DNA from: Clostridia bacterium
GTDB taxonomy: Bacteria > Bacillota_A > Clostridia > Oscillospirales > CAG-272
Assembly (NCBI GenBank): GCA_017631775.1
Contig: JAGBSQ010000094.1
Location: 1-5,529, forward strand
Direction: 5' to 3'
Length of the DNA: 5,529 bases
Shown here: positions 1 through 4,634 of the stretch, in pieces
How positions within the stretch are numbered: the stretch's first letter is position 1
Layout: each line of letters opens with the position of its first letter
The notes under the pieces: model-generated
The model's database searches: none
Told to the model about the DNA's origin: nothing
Seen by the model: only the letters and a program-made list of their open reading frames with translations
Made by a program: the position numbers and the translations under genes

Positions 1-199
1 AATAGCAGGTCTTTCAACCTACCAATCTAATCTTTTTTACATCGAGCTTTTGCTCTTAGCAATTTTACTTTTTGTTTGAGTATTATTCTCTTGTTTAGAA
101 TTGTACGATATCCTATACACATACTATTTTTTTATAGCTTTGTACTTCTCTCTTGTTGTTCAATTTTCAATGACCGATGTCGCAACTTGCGCAGCGACT
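1..199 (-). other. Predicted rRNA operon leader (5' external transcribed spacer), runs off the left edge
   Basis: No plausible protein-coding frame lies here. Read on the minus strand it starts just downstream of a perfect promoter (-10 at 205-210) and contains TTGAAAATTGAACAA, a motif typical of rRNA leaders and spacers in Bacillota. It also has small hairpins: GAGC-AAAA-GCTC at 44-55 and AGGT/ACCT at 7-20. Strong tandem promoters, a long untranslated leader and the motif together suggest that 16S rRNA begins shortly beyond base 1. From memory of the B. subtilis map, rrnA lies a little downstream of recR there, which fits. No 16S sequence is visible in the window, so this is inference. A tRNA or other stable-RNA operon is the main alternative. 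Confidence 0.7.
156..175 (-). promoter_or_regulatory. boxA-like antitermination/processing motif of rRNA leader
   Basis: The minus strand reads GGTCATTGAAAATTGAACAA, closely resembling the 'CTTTGAAAAYTGAACA' elements found in rRNA leaders and 16S-23S spacers of Bacillota. Those elements overlap boxA, the site bound by the NusB/NusE antitermination complex. It lies about 25-45 nt into the transcript from the nearer promoter, a sensible position. The match is by recall, not by a database search. Confidence 0.6.
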
Positions 200-204
200 T
201 TGAT

Positions 205-233
205 ATTATACCACATCCAAAACCGCTTGTCAA
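205..233 (-). promoter_or_regulatory. Promoter P2, perfect sigma-A consensus (rrn-type)
   Basis: On the minus strand the -35 is TTGACA (228-233) and the -10 is TATAAT (205-210), separated by exactly 17 bp. An extended -10 dinucleotide is also present (TGG before TATAAT). Both hexamers are perfect consensus. The expected start is near 198-199, reading left out of the window. It is the downstream member of a tandem pair with the promoter at 318-346 and shares TTGACAAGCG and TATAATATC with it. Such strength is typical of stable-RNA operons. Confidence 0.9.
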
Positions 234-237
234 TACC

Positions 238-275
238 TTTTTGAAAAGTTTTTTAACTTTTTTTGATATTTTTTT
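238..275 (-). promoter_or_regulatory. Phased A-tracts upstream of P2 (UP element / curved DNA)
   Basis: Four A-runs on the minus strand (plus-strand T-runs at 238-242, 249-254, 258-264 and 269-275) have centres about 240, 251.5, 261 and 272. The spacing is therefore 9.5-11.5 bp, close to one helical turn. The nearest run ends 5 bp from the -35 of P2. Phased A-tracts in this position curve DNA and contact the RNA polymerase alpha C-terminal domain. The positions are read directly; the UP-element role is inferred. Confidence 0.65.
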
Positions 276-317
276 CGGGGCTGTGATAAATATCCATCGC
301 TCGAGGCGACTTGCGAT

Positions 318-346
318 ATTATAACACGTATTTTTGCGCTTGTCAA
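318..346 (-). promoter_or_regulatory. Promoter P1, perfect sigma-A consensus (rrn-type)
   Basis: On the minus strand TTGACA (341-346) and TATAAT (318-323) are separated by 17 bp, with an extended -10 (TGT before TATAAT). The expected start is near 311-312. It lies 113 bp upstream of the similar P2 and points the same way, away from recR. The recR terminator at 520-559 separates it from recR transcription, so it serves a new unit reading left, most likely an rRNA operon. Confidence 0.9.
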
Positions 347-351
347 GTACA

Positions 352-385
352 TTTTTTACGTTTTTTACCCGTTTTATGCATTTTT
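352..385 (-). promoter_or_regulatory. Phased A-tracts upstream of P1
   Basis: Minus-strand A-runs (plus-strand T-runs at 352-357, 361-366, 372-375 and 381-385) are centred at about 354.5, 363.5, 373.5 and 383, a spacing of 9-10 bp. They begin 6 bp from the -35 of P1. This repeats the arrangement seen upstream of P2 and suggests a curved, UP-element-type activator region. Confidence 0.55.
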
Positions 386-519
386 GGCGTTCTGCCCCAA
401 ATATATACGACAAAACGGACGACTTTTTTGTAAAAAAGTGCAATACGTTGCCAAGATGTGTCAAAAGCCACGAAAAACATTCTGTTTTCTTCCTATTATA
501 TATGCGTACGCGCGAGGCT
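386..519. other. Intergenic stretch between recR terminator and P1, no gene seen
   Basis: I find no convincing coding frame with a ribosome binding site and no third good promoter. It contains a short palindrome, ACTTTTTT-GT-AAAAAAGT, at 422-439. It also contains AAAACGGACG at 412-421, which repeats the left arm of the recR terminator (527-536) and may be debris of a duplicated terminator. A TATAAT-like hexamer on the minus strand near 495-500 has only a T-rich stretch and no real -35 at the right distance. Confidence 0.5.
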
Positions 520-559
520 AAAAAAGAAAACGGACGCGCTTGAGTGGCGCATCCGTTTT
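520..559 (-). terminator. Rho-independent terminator of the dnaX-ybaB-recR operon
   Basis: The minus-strand transcript forms a 13-bp stem between 547-559 and 527-539 (AAAACGGAUGCGC with GCGCGUCCGUUUU) with a 7-nt loop, followed by CTTTTTT (526-520). One pair (551 with 535) is U-G on the minus strand but would be C-A on the plus strand, so the structure is better formed in the minus-strand RNA. It starts 25 nt after the recR stop. Confidence 0.9.
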
Positions 560-583
560 TTCTTTCCTTATTATATTGTGTGC

Positions 584-1186
584 TCAACGCACGTCTCTTC
601 TGCCCTCGAGGGCACGATAGAGTGTGACTTCGTCGGCGTATTCGAGGTCAGCTCCTACGGGCACGCCATAGGCAAGGCGCGTGACGCGAACGCCAAAAGG
701 TTGGAGCAGGCGCGAGAGATACATTGCGGTCGCCTCGCCCTCAACTGTGGGATTGGTGGCAACGATGACTTCGCCTACCTCGCCCGTTGCGACACGCGCG
801 AGAAGCTCTTTGATTTTGAGTTGCTCGGGGGTGATGCCGTTCATGGGAGAGATAAGACCGTGCAAAACGTGATAGGTTCCGCGATATTCGCGCACCTTCT
901 CCATTGCGAGCACAGTACGGGCATCGGTGACGACACAGATGACGGAACGGTCGCGCTCTTCATCGGCGCAGATGGGGCAAATCTCGCGGTCGGTCAGGTT
1001 TTGACAAACGGGGCAAAGATGGATCTTCTCTTTTGCATCGAGAATGGCACGTGCAAAATCTTCGGCTTCCTCAATGTCGAGTTCGAGGACGGAAAACGCC
1101 ATACGCATAGCCGTTTTTTTGCCTACGCCTTCCAGTCTGCCGAATTTTTCGGCAAGCTTTGTAAGGGATTCGATGTATTCTGCCAT
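584..1186 (-). CDS. recR: Recombination mediator protein RecR
   Basis: This 200-residue protein has the full family length. RecR works in the cytoplasm with RecO (and RecF) to help RecA replace SSB at single-stranded gaps. Domains in order: helix-hairpin-helix (about 10-30, with LEGVGKKTAMRMAF); C4 zinc finger (Cys58, Cys61, Cys70, Cys73); Toprim domain (about 80-165, including NPTVEGEATAMYL); and a C-terminal Walker-B-like segment ending GADLEYADEVTLYRALEGR. The usual Toprim glutamate of the 'VVE' motif is Thr87 here, followed by Asp88, which is unusual. The start lies 3 nt after the ybaB stop with no strong Shine-Dalgarno (only CCCGGAC upstream), so translational coupling to ybaB is likely. 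It is the last gene of the operon, followed by a strong terminator. Identity is very secure. Confidence 0.98.
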   Translation of the reverse strand: MAEYIESLTKLAEKFGRLEGVGKKTAMRMAFSVLELDIEEAEDFARAILDAKEKIHLCPVCQNLTDREICPICADEERDRSVICVVTDARTVLAMEKVREYRGTYHVLHGLISPMNGITPEQLKIKELLARVATGEVGEVIVATNPTVEGEATAMYLSRLLQPFGVRVTRLAYGVPVGADLEYADEVTLYRALEGRRDVR

Positions 1187-1189
1187 AGA

Positions 1190-1537
1190 TTAGAACAGTC
1201 CGGGCATATTCATGGGGCCGGTGATCTTGCCCATTTCTTCGGCGTTGGTGTCTTCTACGCGTTTGATTGCTTCGTTAACAGCCGCTACGAGAATATCGGA
1301 AAGGGTTTCGATATCATCGGGGTCTACGATTTCGGGTTTGAGATCGATGGCAAGGATCTCTTTTTTACCGTTGATTTTTACGTTAACAACGCCGCCGCCT
1401 GCGGAAATGTCATATTCGCGTGCATCGAGTTCTTCTTGCTTTGCAGCCATATCCTCTTGCATTTTTTGTGCTTGGCGAAGCATTGCTTGCATATTTTGCG
1501 GGCCGCCGCCCATACCCTTTGGAATGTTTGCTCTCAT
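1190..1537 (-). CDS. ybaB: YbaB/EbfC (YaaK) family nucleoid-associated DNA-binding protein
   Basis: This 115-residue protein is of normal family length. Members form small dimers with protruding helices that bind DNA in the cytoplasm; their exact role next to recR and dnaX is unsettled. Visible features are a Gly/Met-rich N-terminus (PKGMGGG), a long polar helix at about 14-41 (MLRQAQKMQEDMAAKQEEL), the family signature SAGGGVVNVKINGKKEI at about 45-61, and a second helix with LSDILVAAVNEAIKRVED. It ends in a Gly-Pro-Met-Asn-Met-Pro-Gly tail. Start choice is supported by AAGGAG at 1545-1550, 7 nt upstream. It lies 40 nt downstream of dnaX and 3 nt upstream of recR, the classic dnaX-yaaK-recR operon. 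Confidence 0.97.
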   Translation of the reverse strand: MRANIPKGMGGGPQNMQAMLRQAQKMQEDMAAKQEELDAREYDISAGGGVVNVKINGKKEILAIDLKPEIVDPDDIETLSDILVAAVNEAIKRVEDTNAEEMGKITGPMNMPGLF

Positions 1538-1577
1538 GGTTTTTCTCCTTTTATATGTCTGTTTTTATTGACGTGTA

Positions 1578-3191
1578 TTAGTTTTCGGTGGCATCGATGA
1601 TTTCATCAATGACCGATGCATTGGCTTGCTTTTGCGCAATCTCAAAAACAAGATCACGGTCGCCAACCTCGCGCTTGAGAATTGCAGAAGCTGCCGCACG
1701 CAAACGGTCACGCGCCTCGCCCTGCTCCATCATTTGAAGCGAGAAGGCATCGCCAAAGCGGACGATGACCTTGCCATCCTCTGTTTCGTAAGCGCGAGAG
1801 GATTTGACAAAGCTTGCGCGCATGGGGTCAGAGCGACTGATGCGCTCGACCACTTCCATCCAATTGCGGACGGTGCGCAAGGTGCGCGTAGGCGCAGATG
1901 CAACAGCAGGTGCCGGTGCCGGCTTTTTCTCGGCCACGGGGGCAGGTTTGTCTTCAACCTTTTTGGGGGCTTCTGCCGGTTTTTGCTCTACAGGTGCTTG
2001 TTTTTCGGTGTTTTCCGCCTTTTTGGGAGCTACCGAAATTGCGCCGGTATCAAGTCTTTCTTCAAGTTGCGCAATGCGGGAAAGCATAGCCTCGGGCGAG
2101 GTATCGAGTGCCGCGTCGCACATGCGAATAAGTGTCATTTCGGCAATGACGCGCTTAACGGAGTTGGCCTTTTGCATTGCAAACAAAGCTTCCTCAAGCA
2201 GCTTGCAATGACGGATCAAGGTCTCCTTGCGGAAGAGCGATGTGACGTTTTTCATCTCCTCGGCCTCATGGTCGGTCAAATCAAGGTACGCCACAGCATT
2301 TTGCGTGGTTTTGAGAATGAGCATATCGCGCCAAATCGAGATGAGATCCTGCCAGAAAACGGCAATATCCTTAGAGGAACGAACCACGCTTGCAATCTGC
2401 TCAAAGAGTGCATCATAGTTGCTCTCTGCAACGGCGCGCACGGTATCGATCATTGCCGCTCTGCCGGTAATGCCAACCGTTTCGGCAACGACGTCGGGAG
2501 TGACGGCACGTCCGCCTCCGGCGCAGAGTTCGAGCAGGCTGATCGCATCGCGCATACCGCCCTGCGCAAGCTTTGCAAGCAAGCGTGCAGACTCGGCATC
2601 AAGCACAATGCCCTCCTCTTTTGCGATATATGTGAGGCGATTTACGAGTACGTCTGTTGAAATTCGACGAAAGTCGAAGCGTTGACAACGGGAAATAATG
2701 GTTGCCGGAAGCTTTTGCAGCTCGGTGGTCGCCAAAATGAAAATGACGTGTTCCGGAGGTTCCTCCAAGGTCTTAAGGAGTGCATTGAATGCACTTGCCG
2801 AAAGCATATGCACCTCGTCGATGATGTAAACGCGATAGCGCATGCTCGAGGGAGAATAAACGACCTCGTCGCGAATATCACGAATGTTATCTACACCGTT
2901 GTTGGATGCAGCGTCCATTTCGAGCACGTCGGTGGTAGCACCGCTATCGATAGAAAGGCATGCCTCGCACTTGCCGCACGGACTGCCGTTTTGAGGATTG
3001 TGACAGTTAACTGCCTTTGCAAGGATCTTGGCGCAGGTCGTTTTACCCGTTCCGCGAGAGCCGCAGAAAAGATATGCGTGGCTCAGGGCATTGTTTTGTG
3101 CCTCGTATTGCAATATGGAAGTGATGTGCTCCTGTCCGCATACGTCCTCAAAGGTTTGCGGACGCCATTTTCTGTATAACGCCTGATGCAT
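1578..3191 (-). CDS. dnaX: DNA polymerase III subunit gamma/tau (clamp loader ATPase)
   Basis: This 537-residue protein is close to B. subtilis DnaX in size. It forms the ATPase core of the clamp loader that places the beta clamp on primed DNA and, as tau, contacts polymerase and helicase. Visible are the N-terminal signature ALYRKWRPQTFEDVCGQEH (4-22), Walker A GSRGTGKT (44-51), zinc-binding Cys63/Cys72/Cys75/Cys78, Walker B VYIIDE (121-126), the sensor region FILATTE (151-157) and the arginine-finger SRC motif (167-169). The lid and collar domains follow to about 375. A Pro/Ala/Lys-rich linker runs at about 382-430, then a C-terminal tau-like domain (about 435-520). GGGAGG at 3199-3204, 7 nt before ATG, supports the start. 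It is the first gene of the dnaX-ybaB-recR unit. The linker carries two CCCAAAAAGG stretches (discussed as a possible frameshift site). Confidence 0.98.
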   Translation of the reverse strand: MHQALYRKWRPQTFEDVCGQEHITSILQYEAQNNALSHAYLFCGSRGTGKTTCAKILAKAVNCHNPQNGSPCGKCEACLSIDSGATTDVLEMDAASNNGVDNIRDIRDEVVYSPSSMRYRVYIIDEVHMLSASAFNALLKTLEEPPEHVIFILATTELQKLPATIISRCQRFDFRRISTDVLVNRLTYIAKEEGIVLDAESARLLAKLAQGGMRDAISLLELCAGGGRAVTPDVVAETVGITGRAAMIDTVRAVAESNYDALFEQIASVVRSSKDIAVFWQDLISIWRDMLILKTTQNAVAYLDLTDHEAEEMKNVTSLFRKETLIRHCKLLEEALFAMQKANSVKRVIAEMTLIRMCDAALDTSPEAMLSRIAQLEERLDTGAISVAPKKAENTEKQAPVEQKPAEAPKKVEDKPAPVAEKKPAPAPAVASAPTRTLRTVRNWMEVVERISRSDPMRASFVKSSRAYETEDGKVIVRFGDAFSLQMMEQGEARDRLRAAASAILKREVGDRDLVFEIAQKQANASVIDEIIDATEN

Positions 3192-3217
3192 TGCTTGTCC
3201 TCCCTTTTTATGAATTT

Positions 3218-3233
3218 AGGGCGTTTTTGCCCT
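3218..3233. other. Short hairpin in the dnaX 5' leader, shares a 10-mer with the hairpin after ffs
   Basis: The stem AGGGC/GCCCT has a 6-nt loop. On the minus strand no T-tract follows (AAATTC), so it is not a standard terminator. The plus-strand 10-mer TTGCCCTACG (3227-3236) also occurs at 4130-4139 in the hairpin beyond the other end of the isomerase gene. Upstream of it, TGCTATACG (minus strand, 3235-3243) could be a weak extended -10 for dnaX, but I see no matching -35. Confidence 0.35.
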
Positions 3234-3253
3234 ACGTATAGCAAAAATTAAGA

Positions 3254-4105
3254 TTATTCGATGGGCATTTCCATCAAACGAGTCATGTATTTAAAGCCTG
3301 CCTTAAGGGCGGGAATGTTCTCCTCTGCTCCTTCAAATTCAAGAGAGAGAGTTCCCTCGTATCCCGATTTGCGAATGAGCTTGACAGCCTCGGCTACCGG
3401 AACGTCGCCGTGACCGAGGATGGTTCCGCGCAACAAATTGCCGTTGCGCGTTGCGAAAAATCCGCTGGGACGCGCGAGGAGTTCATTGGCTTTGCGGTAG
3501 AGAAAATCCTTGACGTGTGCATGAATTGCATACGGAAGTGCGCGGCGAACACCGTCAAGAGGATACTCATCGGCACAAAGGAAGTTGCCGACGTCAAGGA
3601 GCCAGCCGTAGTTGGGATTGTCAACCGCTTTGATGAGTGCTTCTACGCGCTCGGAATCTTGGAAGATGTAACCGTGATTCTCGGAGCAGGTGCGAATGCC
3701 CTTCGCCTTTGCATATTCGGTCACCTTGCGAATGCGAGGTGCGAGTACGGGAATTGCCTCCTCCCAGGTCATGCCCTCGGGCAAGGAATAGGTCACGTCA
3801 TGGCGCATCAAGGGGGCGCCCAAAGCCTCTGCTGTATCGACGAATTCGTAGAGCTTTTTAAAGATCTCTTCTTCCTCGCCGTTGAGCAGATCGGCACCAA
3901 TGGTGTAAGCGGCAATCTCAAGGCCGATGGAAGCACAATACTCGCGCAATTCCTTAGCGGTTGCAATGGGATCTGGCGTGGTGATGTTGATAAACTCAAT
4001 TGCCTCAAAGCCAATCTCCTTGGCAAGGCGGCAAACCTCGATCAGGTCGCATCCCGTCGCTTTGATATACTTGGAAAAACTGTAACTGCTAACACCGAGC
4101 TTCAT
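3254..4105 (-). CDS. Sugar phosphate isomerase/epimerase family protein (xylose isomerase-like TIM barrel)
   Basis: This 283-residue protein belongs to the AP-endonuclease-2/xylose isomerase-like barrel family, which uses a divalent metal to isomerise or epimerise sugars and related substrates. The substrate cannot be told from sequence. Likely metal ligands stand at the expected barrel-strand ends: Glu142 (CSENHG), Asp171 (LLDVGN), His197 (HAHVKD) and Glu256 (LSLEFEG), with His232 (GHGD) also conserved in many relatives. No signal peptide or membrane segment is seen, so it is probably cytoplasmic. The start at 4105 is chosen because AAAGGAG (4113-4119) sits 7 nt upstream and the product begins MKLGVSSYSF, typical of the family. 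An in-frame ATG at 4258 would add 51 residues, but that stretch is SRP RNA and a hairpin, not protein. It sits between ffs and dnaX, 62 nt from dnaX, with no evident own promoter. Confidence 0.9.
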   Translation of the reverse strand: MKLGVSSYSFSKYIKATGCDLIEVCRLAKEIGFEAIEFINITTPDPIATAKELREYCASIGLEIAAYTIGADLLNGEEEEIFKKLYEFVDTAEALGAPLMRHDVTYSLPEGMTWEEAIPVLAPRIRKVTEYAKAKGIRTCSENHGYIFQDSERVEALIKAVDNPNYGWLLDVGNFLCADEYPLDGVRRALPYAIHAHVKDFLYRKANELLARPSGFFATRNGNLLRGTILGHGDVPVAEAVKLIRKSGYEGTLSLEFEGAEENIPALKAGFKYMTRLMEMPIE

Positions 4106-4124
4106 AGCTTGTCTCCTTTGTTGG

Positions 4125-4149
4125 CAAAATTGCCCTACGGGCAATTTTG
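4125..4149 (-). terminator. Terminator-like hairpin between ffs and the isomerase gene
   Basis: A perfect 11-bp inverted repeat (CAAAATTGCCC / GGGCAATTTTG) has a 3-nt loop. As RNA from the minus strand it gives a GCCC/GGGC core whose 3' side continues AATTTT, the layout of an intrinsic terminator with the U-run partly in the stem. It lies 11 nt after the SRP RNA and 19 nt before the isomerase start. Termination here may be partial, letting read-through feed the isomerase gene. It could also work in the opposite direction because it is symmetric. Confidence 0.65.
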
Positions 4150-4160
4150 ATATTGAAAAA

Positions 4161-4465
4161 TGCCAAACTGCAAAACAAGACCATACACCCCAAAATCGAA
4201 AGTCGCTCCCACGCGATATTCGCACCTCCTGCTCAGAACAGGCACCCTCGCGGCACATCGAGATGATCGCTTAATGCTGCTTGGTCCCCCACCTGACATG
4301 GTTCACGAGTCCCGATTGCGCAAGACCCATTCGTCAACACAGCAGATACGACTCATTCGTAAGAGTTCATTCCTCAAAAGAGGATTCCACCCCTGCTGTA
4401 GCGGATTTCAGGTACAGGGCTCCGCTAAATCCCCGGCTGGTATGGCCTAATTTTGCAGTTTGGCA
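4161..4465 (-). ncRNA. ffs: Signal recognition particle RNA, bacterial large (Bacillus/Clostridium) type
   Basis: The SRP RNA pairs with Ffh to target nascent membrane and secreted proteins to the translocon. The 5' and 3' ends pair perfectly over 14 bp (4451-4464 with 4162-4175, GCCAAACTGCAAAA), then after a 3-nt internal loop GGCCAUAC pairs with GUAUGGUC. The Alu-type 5' domain is visible: AGCCGGGGAUUUAGCGG, GCCCUGUACCUG, then CAGCAGGGGUGGAAUCC. So is UGUUGACGAAUGGGUC before the S domain. The Ffh-binding hairpin reads GUCAGG at 4292-4297 and AAGCAGCAUUAAG ending near 4270. The order and wording match B. subtilis scRNA as I recall it. The apical loop is GGGA (4285-4288) closed by two G-C pairs instead of the usual GGAA closed by two C-G pairs. 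At about 305 nt it is somewhat longer than the 271-nt B. subtilis RNA. Exact ends are estimated; the primary transcript probably starts near 4471. Confidence 0.97.
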
Positions 4466-4477
4466 CTGCACTAATAT

Positions 4478-4506
4478 ATTATAGCATATACTTTATTATT
4501 TTGCAA
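4478..4506 (-). promoter_or_regulatory. Promoter of the SRP RNA gene
   Basis: The minus strand has TTGCAA (-35, 4501-4506), a 17-bp spacer and a perfect TATAAT (-10, 4478-4483). The extended -10 dinucleotide TG lies one base before it (4485-4486). The expected start at about 4471-4472 is a few bases before the 5' strand of the RNA's closing helix. The spacing and location make this a confident sigma-A promoter for ffs. Confidence 0.92.
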
Positions 4507-4516
4507 TAGGAAAATG

Positions 4517-4553
4517 AAAATTCATATATTTTTCAAAAAATTCTTATATTTTT
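4517..4553 (-). repeat. Two 17-bp A/T-rich direct repeats upstream of the ffs promoter
   Basis: On the minus strand AAAAATATAAGAATTTT (4537-4553) and AAAAATATATGAATTTT (4517-4533) match at 16 of 17 positions and are offset by exactly 20 bp, about two helical turns. The nearer copy covers roughly -46 to -62 relative to the likely start, overlapping the usual UP-element zone. Likely a doubled UP element or a protein-binding pair; chance is possible in such A/T-rich DNA. Confidence 0.5.
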
Positions 4554-4576
4554 AGAAAGAGACTAATTCTTATTAT

Positions 4577-4611
4577 AAAAATAACCCCTTTTTTGAACTA
4601 AAAAAGGGGTT
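4577..4611 (-). terminator. Rho-independent terminator of the SLH-protein gene
   Basis: A perfect 12-bp stem (AACCCCTTTTTT 4583-4594 with AAAAAAGGGGTT 4600-4611) has a 5-nt loop. On the minus strand it is followed by ATTTTTAT. It starts 23 nt after the stop codon of the SLH gene and isolates that gene from the ffs promoter 70 nt further on. Confidence 0.9.
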
Positions 4612-4634
4612 TTGAATGCCAAAAAGCAGATTTT

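Noticed and set aside
422..439. Palindrome ACTTTTTT-GT-AAAAAAGT, considered as a terminator
   Set aside because: Its stem is only A/T apart from one pair and its loop is too small. The convincing terminator of this unit is at 520-559.
453..464. Minus-strand TTGACA at about 458-463, considered as a third tandem promoter
   Set aside because: No -10-like hexamer stands 16-18 bp downstream (the positions read TGCACT, GCACTT or CACTTT).
132..587. Minus-strand open frame of 151 codons running from the recR end through the terminator and both promoters
   Set aside because: It contains the terminator stem and promoter hexamers, has lysine-rich low-complexity sequence, and lacks a ribosome binding site.
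458..1600. Long open frame of 380 codons on the plus strand across recR and ybaB
   Set aside because: It is antisense to two certain genes, has no recognisable domain and no ribosome binding site, and its first part reads through the recR terminator. It is a codon-usage shadow.
1626..2660. Long open frame of 344 codons on the plus strand inside dnaX
   Set aside because: It is fully antisense to dnaX, rich in His/Cys/Arg in a way typical of shadow frames, with no family resemblance.
3410..4150. Plus-strand open frame of 246 codons opposite the isomerase gene
   Set aside because: It is antisense to a clear TIM-barrel gene and ends in the hairpin; no start signal or domain.
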